From: Scytalidium lignicola
Taxonomy: Eukaryota > Ascomycota > Leotiomycetes
Reading direction: 5' to 3'
DNA length: 64,000 nt
Assembly: GCA_002812745.2 (NCBI GenBank)
Contig: NCSJ02000114.1
Coordinates: 59,932-123,931 of the forward strand
The position numbers were made by a program, and so were the translations under genes. This document shows, in pieces, positions 10,901-21,182 of this stretch. The notes beneath the pieces were generated by a model, which saw only the letters and a list, made by a program, of their open reading frames with translations, was not told the DNA's origin and did not search any database. How positions within the stretch are numbered: position 1 is the first letter of the stretch; each line of letters opens with the position of its first letter.

Positions 10901-11340
10901 GCTGGCAGGCTACCGGCTGTATTTGACGGGAGTTGGAGTCCATTTATATCACCTTGATACACGCCTATAGGCTGTGCGTAAGCCATCAAAGCATTCAGAG
11001 CATCGATTTGCGACATATCAGCCATAGACCCTGGTGGAAATCCAGATTGGGCATCTTGAAGGAGATTTGCGCCGTCTAGAACGGCACCATCAGGAAGTTC
11101 GGTGGACGAAATTTCTTGATTGGGTTGCGGATTCGTATCTCCTCCGTCTCTTCTCATCTCATCATCTTCCTGTTTAATGTTTATTTCGACTCGTTCATCT
11201 TGTTGCTCTTTCGGAGTTGCCATCTCGGCATGATCCGCGGCGGTGTGTATAATCTGCGGGACTTGTTCAAACGCAGTACTCGCTGTTGAAGCAACAACTT
11301 CAGTTGCTGCAACATGCGGTGAAGTCATCGCTGTCGCCAT
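7945..11340 (-). CDS. FHL1: Forkhead transcription factor with FHA domain, FHL1-type
   Basis: Single-exon gene, 1131 aa from ATG 11340 (context GCTGCCATGG; the frame is open slightly further upstream but has no ATG). FHL1-type factors bind ribosomal-protein and rRNA-related genes (known from yeast and S. pombe). An FHA domain is split into two halves: about residues 175-202 (start AYAKLEFPDGEFYMNTYSVV) and 330-410 (CPLVGIHPP, then SRKHVKIAY and GRNGAFVDEEF), separated by about 130 residues of basic, Ser-rich insert. Next come an acidic tract with ten consecutive Asp, and two AT-hook-like motifs (RRGPGRPPKNG, KVGRPRKHPRP). The forkhead domain lies at about residues 645-725 (QANYVQLIYEALSNSPTG, WQSSVRHNLSQHHAFRKVE). 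A long Pro/Gln-rich, probably disordered tail follows. This forkhead variant separates it from Fkh1/2. Confidence 0.85.
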   Translation of the reverse strand: MATAMTSPHVAATEVVASTASTAFEQVPQIIHTAADHAEMATPKEQQDERVEINIKQEDDEMRRDGGDTNPQPNQEISSTELPDGAVLDGANLLQDAQSGFPPGSMADMSQIDALNALMAYAQPIGVYQGDINGLQLPSNTAGSLPALPRAIDNPGVPQPYLDDLQQNGEPETRISAYAKLEFPDGEFYMNTYSVVLGRDLAAAKAAMRREVEEERRRLEEEAASREPHTPVRVKREGSRYSKSVVSESGGILREGVDSDSDEHARKRKNRKPSKKSKSTGSSSQHISRRNSIVQPNGMITYQAQSQIRRYADDPSAPVDPGSLRPSPYDCPLVGIHPPAATAASGYKAISRKHVKIAYNSKKHLFEAEIIGRNGAFVDEEFYHHNDVIPLKSGSELQIGGVVVRFVLPDVAIGETGAEQRPEYDEGVGTERYSEGGKEMSFDFEDTTRDRALLDDTSEELSEEGRDNEEKSDEGEEGDDDDDDDDDDREIGDGVDNSDLSEVDEEDIEGDGDEQNVLELEPQPQKRRGPGRPPKNGIMSKREQQQLAKRQAQEKAKKTLQEQSAPTKNKVGRPRKHPRPDTPPTKTEKRKYTKRKPKEPKDPSNPEGSGDDERAKEKKEKKPPKPPRSPSPKFNEADLTPEQLAKPQANYVQLIYEALSNSPTGQMSLPQIYRAIQRRYPFFVLKCSTNGWQSSVRHNLSQHHAFRKVERDGKGWMWAIVEGVSIEKEKKRRMTPPPQLAPGLMHPQPLYRAGPPPHMMGVPPGYQPNMMQPPPGYTFQIPPNTQPGQPVQYMGPHQHINGQPPQHMMNGQAAQPFIPAIPPGAAPNGPTYSSPYAPKPTATPQVPPTGQAQAPIPEQLLANQEPAPASVPQQHHADPSPAPVHIADNVRRAVEIFKSNLLENLKKKSNNAEAIIDSAVNRVLGITRESTVGGDNNEEYIMNALKSMLAQITGSNIKAPQPATSTQTKPQTQPPPVNVNAIPHSAQQRVSKPFVEKPAPTIMRPSFTGQGSSRSSGPSVPRPPLMTPGMNRTNSISSTSATPRPSAASASPAPTPISSMTNSAGTPKQTDSEVPQPTSTMTTANGSETTKPADTETPQLAGQKRAHDVDDVEEMRDFKRLSTSGPPQLKT

Positions 11341-11402
11341 GGCAGCTCCTTCACCGGCAGCAGTTCCGCTAAAACGTCGAGATGTTTGTTGAGATTTCGA
11401 CC

Positions 11403-11414
11403 TTAGTTCGTCAT
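11403..11414 (-). promoter_or_regulatory. Minimal upstream ORF in the leader of the forkhead gene
   Basis: ATG ACG AAC TAA lies 62 nt upstream of the forkhead ATG, in a different frame. Whether it is inside the transcript is unknown. If it is, such a minimal uORF could reduce initiation at the main start. Confidence 0.25.
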
Positions 11415-13175
11415 TGCGACAACTCACTTTTCGACCCAGCAGAATGTTTAGCGTCTACATCACGTGCTTCACGGCCTCGATCGATCTAATCAAACTTAAG
11501 CCAGTTTGTACAAACCAGTCCAGGAGCACAAGGAGGAAATATCATGCCACTATACCATATAGGTTTGCATTTTTACTGCGTTTCGTTTTAAGGAACCTGT
11601 TTCCCGGTAGTTTTGGTTCTGTTTTCATCGCCTCAAGCGACAGCAAGATGTAGAAATAGATAGCCCGCACGGAAACTTTATAATTATTTATTTTGGTCTT
11701 ATGATCTAGCCCACGTAACAGTTGTTAAGCACAATGGCGAGGCCTAAGTATAATGAGTAGCTTCAGTGTGTCTCACGACATTATCTATGAACTAAAAGGA
11801 GAATGGGATATCTATTTCGTACCTCCATACGCGCTATCTGAACTATTGTTCGTGTACCACAAGTAGATACTCTCGAGCACTTTATCAATGCCACTAACTT
11901 GCATTCACCATCGAAGGGGTCAAATCTTTGGCCGCATTAGAGTTGTTCAGTTAACTGCAGCGATCTGTTTTTCAATTGTTACTTGATAGAATACCATGAC
12001 TTTAATATCCTAGAGTTGATGATTCAAAGTGAAGACGTAGTTGCCAAACTAGATTGGAAAATACTATAATTATGATATGAACCTTTCTATAATGCTGTTA
12101 TCGCAAGGACCACCTGAAGTATATCCTAGTGGGAGTCTTAAGACTGTATTCCTCTGCCTATTTTCGTGGGATCGTTTCAAACTTCTTCTAGGGTTAAAAT
12201 CAAAACTATAATTCTTCTCAAGAAGTCCGGGAGTTTTTGAAATTAAAATAAATAAAGGAGAAATCAGTAGAACCTTTGCTATATTTCCGCGGAGTATATG
12301 TTAATTATTTGCGTCCGAGACAAACCGAAGTTCTCTCGATGAAATAGTTGAAAGACATTTTAGGAACAGAGGAAGAATAATATGTTACTTGAAATACGAA
12401 GCCGATACCTATATTAGACCTGTATGGCAGATCACTTCCCTTGGTATTTCATTCCGCTAGAAGGTGGCGGTTGCTAATGAGCCCTAACTTATAATTTCAG
12501 AATATGTTAAAAAAGGCCCAGCATCATCCGGATATTGTCAACGTTGTGACCGTTCCTTTTGCTCTCTATATTGCAGGTAACGCTAAATTACTGCACTGCA
12601 CTGCACTGCACCTGCTGGTTAAAACTGGTCTTCCTTTGACGATAGCTTCACTTGAGAGTTACCAGCAAAACTGTAACTTAACTTTCAGTTTCTTCAGTGA
12701 GCAAGGCACATGTTATTATCCAAGCCACGACACATAAAATTATTTGATACATAACTAGGTAAGCTCAAAAAACACGCGAAGTAAACATCACATCTGACCT
12801 CTTCCTTAAGTCTAGAAAGGTTAATTGTATAACATGATCATTGTTGGAGTGTTATCTAACAAATCTTCAGACTCCAGAGATAATAACTGTGGTTTGAATC
12901 ACATTGTCAAAATAATTAGATCAGTGCGGTAATGAAAAACCTTCAGTGCTAGAGAGAAGTGCTTCTGAGTCTTGCATTTAATTCAGACAACACTTATTTC
13001 TGACATACAACACTGAGGATGGAAACTTTTCGGTCAGAAGGTCTATAGTTTTAACTCTGGTCCCTATCTCCGAGAGATAACCATTCACAAGACAAAAATA
13101 AAGAGAGTACAAAAATCCATTTTCAGAACTTACGTAACGTCTCCTGAATTAGACGCAACATCTTCAACCTGAATC
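11415..13175. other. Long intergenic region between divergent genes
   Basis: About 1.75 kb of AT-rich sequence between the forkhead gene (minus) and the orphan gene (plus), probably holding both promoters. A short CTGCA pentamer array (four copies) occurs at 12591-12610. Open frames here are short, lack family resemblance and show no consistent codon pattern. I see no tRNA or transposon ends. Confidence 0.45.
12591..12610. repeat. CTGCA pentamer tandem repeat
   Basis: Four uninterrupted copies of ctgca, in an otherwise unremarkable intergenic stretch. Confidence 0.8.
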
Positions 13176-15352
13176 ATGGAGCCTTCTAAGGCTCTGGGAG
13201 AAAGCGCACGTTATAAACTTAAAAGTGAAGGGAAGTTTTCGGATGCAGGGAAAAGAGGTAGGAAGAGAAGGAATTCCGAAATTCTCCCATCTCCATCTAG
13301 CCAGATGACTTCGGACCTTTCGGCAGATAGAGTCTACGACCCCCTGAGTTCGACTTTGATACGCGAGCGAGGAGCTCAAGAGAAGAAGAGATGTATGGAA
13401 GCAGCGCTCACAATATTTGGAGATGCTATTCATCAGTCGTTCAAGTTCGTGAGGGGGCCTTTATATACAGGAGAGTGGTCATCGGAGTACGAGACTATAA
13501 TGTCTGTAGAGGAGCTTATGGAGGAGTGGAACAAATTTGAAAATAGGAATAAAGGTGAAAGTGAAGCCTTTTCATCATATGTTGGGACGCTTCAACAAGT
13601 TGATCCAAGCCTGGAAAAAACTCAAGCCCAGGAGTTGGTGATCGCCACCGAAAAGGATGGGGAACAAACAAAAGAGATCCTACTCTCCTTAAAGAACAGC
13701 ACTTCAAACATCTCTCACCAAAACAAATTGGCCTCCATAAACGAGAGACAACAGTATCTCCTTACAATGGATAATCATACAGAACTAGGACCTACTGCCA
13801 GAGTAGATTCTAATGAATCAAGAGGGAGATCTGCCATTCCTGNAAAAAAGCTATTCACAATTAGCCCGAAATACCTTCACTGTTCAAGGCAATGATAAAT
13901 TGCATGATACTCCTAGAATAATATTGCAAGCCAAGGCAAATGACCACCTGATCGATATCTCTNAAAAAAAATCCAGAGACAGCATCTCGCAATGAGACTA
14001 CAAATTTTCTCAAGTCTAGTACTAATGAAACTACTCGCGGTTCGGTCGATGAAACGAGTAATTACGAGGGCAACCTGCAGCCGAAGATGAATGTTAACAA
14101 CCCACAAAAATCGCCCAATTCGATTGATGAAGATTACCTTGATGATAGCAATGCCTTTAGTAACGATCCAGACTTTATGTATCTTCCTAAAACAGTTTGG
14201 AAGCAACCGGAATTCCCTAATGATTATAACTCAGAAATTGACATTCTTCCAGCTCTATTTCCGGATAGAAGGAACCAAGGTACTTTGGCGTTATCTTCTA
14301 GTCTAAGAAAGGTCGGTCAGTCTCCAAGGAATTTTACTATTAAACAACCTCCATGGGGGAGTAAAAACGTGTCCGTCTACTCTTCAAGAGCTACCACAGA
14401 TGTAGTCCTACCGGATGAACAGTTCAACAACCACATTGGCCAGACACATCAGCCAAATCGAAATTATTCCTACCACTCAAATAGTCAACATACACACTCT
14501 TTTCCAGTTAGCCAAATAAACCATGGCATTGTCTCCTCACATCATGCAGACCCTAGAAGAAGCGTTTCTCAAGCATTCCAACACATGCCACCAGTCCAGT
14601 ACCTACCGGCATACCAGGTGGATCCCGGGGTTCGGTTTCCACAATATACTAACACCGCTAGAGAAGGTGTTGTTAACCCACTTCAATACCTGCCAATTTA
14701 TATAACAAATCCAGCCACTCAAAATGTATGGTTTCAACACCATAACAATCAAGGTAATAAAATATCTGAATACTCTCCACATCCGTCGTATACATTAGCA
14801 CCCCGAACCGATCAAGTTGTTCGGGTTTCGCAGGATATTAATTCAGGGAGTGATAAGCCCCGATCAGTTCAACATTGGTCTCGTGAATCGCAGAAAGACC
14901 GAAAGCGCGGTCGAGGGCGAAGGAGAGCGCTGCCATCAGAGATAGTAGATCTTTCTGAAAGAGCCATTACCAACACTACCCCAATGGACCGATGTTATCC
15001 ACCCGACTCTTCGGGGAATAGTACAGGTACATTTAGCCAGCCTCAAAGCATGGAGACTGCGGTACCGAGTTCTCCTATAACTTCACCAATAAAATTCAAT
15101 TTGCCGGTCCCATCAGAGAAGATCATGAAGCGAGAATCTGTCGTGATTCAATTCACTAACGGGAAGCAGCGAGAGGGAGCCATTGAGCTGCTGGAAAATA
15201 CAGCGAAGAGTGAAGGCCGTGACGTAAAAGTGGTAGAGGATTTCATGCCCAACTCGAGCACTGTAATGGCCAATGGCCCAATTGGGTCAAATACCAGGGG
15301 GTTTGTTCAGAAACTCTTCCCAAATGCTCGAGTGACAGCAACCATAAATTGA
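13176..15352 (+). CDS. Orphan, largely disordered nuclear-like protein (frame broken only by two assembly Ns)
   Basis: I do not recognise this gene. From ATG 13176 the frame runs to an N at 13844, continues one frame over to an N at 13963, then one frame over again to the stop at 15350-15352. Dropping both Ns gives one ORF of 724 aa. The N-terminal 120 residues are basic then mixed (KRGRKRRNSE; AALTIFGDAIHQSFKFVRG) and may form a small folded part. The middle is rich in Asn, Gln, Ser, His and Tyr, with a repeated QYLPxY element (around 14598 and 14684). A basic cluster (KDRKRGRGRRR, about 14897-14929) could be a nuclear signal. The C-terminal 75 residues look structured (ESVVIQFTNGKQREGAIELL onward). 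No intron is needed. It is tail-to-tail with the DEAH helicase. Confidence 0.65.
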
Positions 15353-15880
15353 GAAGACGAGAGGAGAGATTCTCGGCTATTCTAGAGCTTACTCGTTAGG
15401 TGGGCATGCTTTATTAACATCATTGTTAGATATACTGTATTATATGGGTAAACACACCCCATCTTTATAATCCCATCGAGTGATCTTTCGGCAGCATTAT
15501 GTCTTCATTTATAATAATAATAATTAAGGATAGTCCAGCCTTGACCTTCCACTATCCGGAGAATCCTCCTTTATAGTAGCAGGTTATACCGTTGCTAGTC
15601 TACAATTAATATGTAACTTCTAATCTGTATTACTACTAACACTCTTTATTTCTTGAATTCGCGTGTGTGATCTACAAGATTTGCACTGATTTTGAATGGG
15701 AGGGTGGTACAACAATTCGGAACCTAGGGGTGTCAGGCCTAGATTCGCTGGTGGCGAGTTATTTTGATTTCATTAGCCTAGTTTCCCTAACCTGTCTTCC
15801 CAGGATACTCTCTGCGCCTTTTTCCGTATTGTTCTCTACCTGCAAAAAGAACTCAGTCCTTTACCAGCAAGGTCTATAGT
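15353..15880. other. Convergent intergenic spacer
   Basis: About 530 bp between the orphan gene and the helicase stop, AT-rich, with a short ATA/ATAATAATA run near 15511-15522. An open frame at 15667-15879 has no family resemblance and no good context. No feature is called. Confidence 0.5.
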
Positions 15881-18800
15881 TTATTTGTCTTGAAAGTCCT
15901 GCGAAAATATCTTTTGCCAAACTTCCATCCACCGCTGCTGCGATGCTGTAAATGGCTTGCCTGGACTTTTAAATGACCGAGTTAAAATATCCCGTAATCG
16001 AGCTCTCAGTGTTTTTATGATAAACATAGTCTTCCAATCTGAGACTGAAAATCGCGCTCGGTTACCGTCTAAGATAAAGACACCAGAATACATCTACAGC
16101 ATGTCAGTTTGAAGTATATAGGGTGCTTAATTCAAAGCTTACATCACATCTAACATCTCCACAGAGCAGAGCAATAGCAAACTCTTCAATGGCAGTGGTC
16201 TCATGAGCATTATAAAATCTGATGTGAGTTAGTATGTAACTTTTACAAGATGAATTAGAACATACTGTTTCGCCTGCATGATATGGTAGTATGAGAGCCA
16301 TTTAAATTCAGGATGACCTTTGTTGACAGAAGAAGGATGGAGACTTATTGACTGGTTATTGGCACAGTTTCGAAACCCTTTGCCATCCCGAACTAGCAAC
16401 TTTGGATAAAAACTCCAACCAATTACCGAAGTTGTGATAATGTCATTATCACTATTAATATTTGACCGTTGAGGGATATCGAAGAACTGTCGACGTCTGC
16501 TATTGAAACGTGTTCTTCAAGAGTTAATTTGGTACTGTTGGGGAAATACTTGGGAATACACACCTATTTAGAGCATTTCGCTCTTTCTCCGTTAGAGGAA
16601 GAAAACCAGAATCAACTAAGCAAACAACAAGTTGTCCTTTAAGATCCTCAATGTTTGCTAGGGTTTGTTGATTGAGAAAATTCTTTCTGCAGAACTGATA
16701 TTCTGAGTTGCCATCCAGACAAACTCGCTTCCATGCTAGGTATGCATTATAGACAGTTAGGAGATCGGAATCCCCTATAAAACTGTCAGTATTTACAATA
16801 AAGAAACAATTGACAGGCAATAGACACAAAAAAAAATTCAATTCATCTAATAGTGGCATATCAATGCCCCGGTGACAGAGCCTAGTTGAGATGTGGTCGA
16901 AGGAAAGTGCGTTCTATCAGGGAAGACATTGTAACAATTTGGCTTGTAAAAAGTTTGGGTACTTACCTCGGCGGAAAGCTAACCTGACAGTGTCTGCCTG
17001 AGCTCTAGCTCCGAACGGAGCAGAAAATGGTGACTTCGAAGAAAGAATAGCAGCAATGGTAACGACTGCATCTACGCATTTAAAAATACTACCTAGGATA
17101 ATCAATTTACCTAAGAATACGTCTAAAGGCAACCTTGCAAGTTGAAGGCCCAGCGGAGTAAGTTCTTCACTTGGTGTAAGAGCTCGCACATCAACGAGTG
17201 CGTCAACGGCCCGACGGATGTTTTTGGTGGACGGAGGATCTAATGCTTGACTTAATGTTTCCTCAATCCCACCAAGTTTGCAGATTTTGACCCTGATTGC
17301 TAAATCTTGTAGCGAAAGTCGTAGCAGCTCAGGAGTCTGCTGATCAGCCATCTTTGAGAAAAGAGTTAGCCGCAATCAATATTGACCTAGATAGCTAAGG
17401 AAATATTACCAGTTCGTTATGTCTATATTTTGTGAAGAGATGAAAGCACAAGCCTTCTTGAACCCGTCCAGCTCGGCCACGACGTTGCTTAGCATTGGCT
17501 TTACTTATGAACGTCTCTAATAATCGTGAGAGCTGTCTTCTTTCATCGTATCTAGTCTCATTAATTTAGTATCAATAGGACGGTTGATTCAAAATATTTT
17601 TACCTCATCTCTCTGTGTTTCCCTGTATCGATCACACATGTAACATCAGGTATGGTAATACCAGTCTCCGCTATGTTAGTCGCTAGAACAATTTTCCTAG
17701 TTCCAGAAGGTGGAACAAGGAAGGCGGCCTCTTGATCCTCGCTCGCAATTGTTGAATGTAAGGGGTAGATATACCAGTTGGAGGAGAAGGATGGGTGTCC
17801 TACAAGCATATCATTGAGCTGCCTGATCTCGCCAATGCCGGGTAAAAAGACGAGAATGGCTTTACTGTATACATCCAGGAGAGGATCTGTTGCAATTTTT
17901 GATATTAGCTGGAGTATAAGTTCGAATTCGATCCGATATTCATCCATCTGTGCGATGGTATTTCTAGTTTTAGAACTATAGCCAGAGAGTGTCTTTAACT
18001 TTTCAACTTCCATTGATCCATTAAGGCTATTATCTGGGGTTTCTATGTCGTCATCAAGGTCCGTGAACTTTTGCTGTAGGTTATTGTCGAGGGAATATCC
18101 GGTCAGCTCCACGGCATCCTCTAGATATTTTACCTGAACTGGAAATGTGCGGCCTGGTACATTCAACACTGGGGCATTATCCAGATATTTTGAAAATCGC
18201 TCCGCATCAACAGTGGCAGACATCAGGATGATCTTTAGATCTGGTCTACGCAACATGAGCTTGCGTAGTACTATGAGCAGGAAATCACTGTCAATTGTCC
18301 GCTCATGGACTTCATCCAGAACAATATGAGTAATATCTTCCAGATTGTTTGACCCTTCAAGCATACGCATCACAATACCAGTGGTAGCATAGACGAGCCG
18401 AGTCTCCTTTGAAGTATTAGATTCGAGCCGAATAGCATAACCAACTAACGACCTAGGTGATCCGAGATCATTTTTGCGCTCACCAAGCTCTTCACTAACG
18501 CGACGTGCAAGAGAGATGGCGGATATCCTTCGAGGCTCGGTACAGTATATCTTACACGGAAGGCCCTTAGAAAGCTGGTGTTCCAGGAGAAAGGAAGGCA
18601 CCTGGGTGCTCTTGCCGCTGAAGACTGTTAGAAAAGGATTACTAGAATCTAAGCTAACTCACCATCCGGTCTCCCCACATATTATCACAACTTGCTCTCT
18701 ATCAATAGCTCGAAGAACTTCATCCTTGAATGCCCACATAGGAAGTTGTATGCGTGATTTCTAGGTTCGTTAACAGGCATACCACATCTAGTAATTCATA

Positions 18801-20991
18801 ACTTACAAGCATTGCCTGGTAACTAGGTGATGCCGATTTATCTTCCCAAATCTTTCGGTATATATCCGAGGAAAGTGACGACTTGGAGCTCTTTTCTAGA
18901 CCCGAATCATCACTGTTATCAGGCGGGCGAGCTGACGCACGATTGCGGAACGCGCTCTGAATAAGAATTCCGTCTTCCATCTCCTGGTCCCTCTTCTCAC
19001 GTACCATGTCTCGAAATATGCGGATATCATTACGATCAGCTTCGTCTTCTTTCTCCTTTTTGATTTCTGCGAGCTCTGTCCACAAATCCCTCCATATAGG
19101 AGGTAGCCTCAGAAAAACCTTATCTTCTTTAGGAGATGAGCTAAATAGAATAAATAGAGCGATTGTGGCTGCATATGCCTCCGATTGCTTGGGCTCGGGA
19201 GTAGAAATAGAAGTCATAGTAAATGTTTGAACTTTAGGAGTCCACGTATAGTCGATCTGTGGGAATGGGATCTCTGTAGGACAATCCTGTGCCTTTGACC
19301 AAATTATTTGAACGGAGTGGCGATTAGAGTAACTTGAAGCGGATATTAAAGAATATATTAATTTCACAGTGGAATCTCTAAATTATTGGCATTAGTCTGC
19401 TGTCCAGGAGGGATTTCATTCTCGTAAATCCGGTTAATGAGAATGCGTAACTTACCTAGCCCTGCAAGCTTCTTCTAAGACTCTAGTAGGATTTACTCCT
19501 GTCCATTTACCGAAGTCTCTAATTTGAACCTTTACTCCATTGCTACTGTTTACAACTGTGGTATTCTTCCCGGTGGTTGGGTCAATTTCATTAGTTGGCA
19601 AACTTGCAAAGAGATCTGTGAGAGCACCCTCATCGTCACTGAGATCATCAAGTATGGCAGCGCCAATCCTGGCAGCCTCACGGCTGACCTCATTGTCAGA
19701 ATCATCCAAAGGTTCTAGTTCATCGTCATGCTCATGACTGTGGCTATTTGCGCGTCTTAGAGCTGCGGCGTCCTTTTCCAGCTGAACTCGTTTTGTTTCC
19801 CAATGCTGATTAGCTAGATATTTATCAAACNAAAACGTCACCCTCGATTTTTTTAATTCTGCTCAGTAGTCGTGCAGATTCTAAACCATCGGAGTTAGAT
19901 CCACCTTGTGATTTAAGATTTGTCTTATCACTATTCTTAATGACTCGTCGATTTGGTATTGTGATGGGCGCTTGTAGATGGAAGAGCTTTGTTTTGCAAT
20001 CTAGGTAAACTGGTAATAAGTCATCTGGATCAATATCACTGTCATCATCAATAGGTGATATTCTCGATACTGGGTCCGCCTTTTGTATGGGTAATATGAG
20101 TCTCTTTTCGCCTATAAGTGATAATCCTGGTTCCCTTTGGTTAGATTCTGCACGTGGGGTATTTGTGCCAGAAGCTAAGGGGCTTTCAAGTGGTGTCCCT
20201 GCAGATGCAGGTTAGCTGAAGTATCATGGCATATTTCTCCCAAGTGATTAACCTGTCTGTGACTTTAGGAGAACTCCAGATCTACGTTGCCAGGTATCAT
20301 AGTCCGGAAGCTCTTCTCTGGGACATTCTTTCGCGAGCCATTCAAGGGCTTCTTCTATGCCCCAAATTGTGTCTTTGGCGGAAGGAGCAATTTTATCTGA
20401 GATAGCCAATATGTGTTGTAAGGCAAGCATGATTTTGTCCTGATAAAAGCCTGCAGATATAAGGGATTGTTGTAGCGTCCAAAGTCGTATAATTAATTCT
20501 TCCTCTGATAATTGCTTAGGTCCATTGATGGATTCGTAGCCCTGGTTCAAGGACCGTGATTCTGTCTTGATCAGTTCCAATATTTCTTCCGTTAGCTCTA
20601 ATGATAGCCATTTTCTTGTGCTAAGAGGGTCAGCTTGGCCTCTTAGAACTCTACGGTCAGTATCCAATCGAGTTTTCTGACGGGCAGCATCTCGTTTGGA
20701 TTTTTGCCCATACTTCTCCACCAGCACTTGCAATTCTGAATTTTCTAACTGCCTTTCAAATTCTTCTGGAGTCAAGGTTGTTTCTTTTAATTTAGGCAAC
20801 CCAGTGTCAGGCTCAGAATTTGGCAACAAATTTACCTGTGGATTTTCCGGAGGATTTGTGGTATTCTTCTGAGATGACTCCTGAATATCATTGTCGATAA
20901 CTTCGGCTTTGGGCTTCGAAGCTATGGAAGTTGTTGCCACACCCCGTGCAGGGTTTGAGAGAGGCTTCTTTTTCTTCTTCCCCCCTGCCAT
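15881..20991 (-). CDS. DEAH-box RNA helicase, YLR419W/DHX29-type
   Basis: Eleven exons: 20253-20991, 19456-20198, 18807-19377, 18663-18760, 17604-18617, 17410-17551, 16967-17351, 16564-16774, 16266-16499, 16143-16218, 15881-16093. They total 1474 aa, after dropping an N at 19831 that would otherwise break the frame (GDV-LFDKYLA). DHX29 and its fungal relatives bind the 40S subunit and assist scanning on structured leaders (family knowledge). The N-terminus is Lys-rich ([11 protein letters not shown]), with a UBA-like helical segment around residues 165-230. The helicase core has motif I GETGCGKST (about residue 715, split by an intron in the Cys codon), motif II DEVH (about 818), motif III SAT, motif [14 protein letters not shown] and motif [12 protein letters not shown]. 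The HA2 and OB-fold region fills the C-terminus. Introns are 45-78 nt, except 16775-16966 (192 nt). Divergent from GCN1. Confidence 0.9.
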
Positions 20992-21044
20992 CTAACAACT
21001 TTTAAGGGTCTAACGTTTCAATAATTTACACAGGACGCGGGGCA

Positions 21045-21172
21045 ATGACGCTGAGGCACCTTCAACATTCTTAGCGCCGGCCGGATCAACCCTCTGCCGA
21101 CAGCACAACAATGACCCCAGTTTTAACAATTTGATGGTGGGACACAGAGCTCTGGCCATGACAAGTGCTTGA
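21045..21172 (+). promoter_or_regulatory. Chain of small upstream ORFs before GCN1
   Basis: Three short ORFs lie in the 191-bp spacer, on the GCN1 strand: 21045-21074 (9 codons), 21111-21134 (7 codons) and 21134-21172 (12 codons, with a second in-frame ATG at 21158). The second and third overlap as TGATG. The last stops 10 nt before the GCN1 ATG at 21183. The ORFs are plain in the sequence. Whether they are transcribed depends on the unknown start site, and a regulatory role is inference. Confidence 0.45.
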
Positions 21173-21182
21173 GATAATCAAA

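Noticed and set aside
12504..12737. Short plus-strand frame with a hydrophobic stretch
   Set aside because: It includes a CTGCA pentamer repeat translated as LHCTALH, has no conserved content and no companion exons.
13844..13963. Orphan gene as a frameshifted pseudogene
   Set aside because: Both breaks fall exactly on N-marked A runs, and the same pattern occurs in GCN1 and the helicase, which are surely intact.
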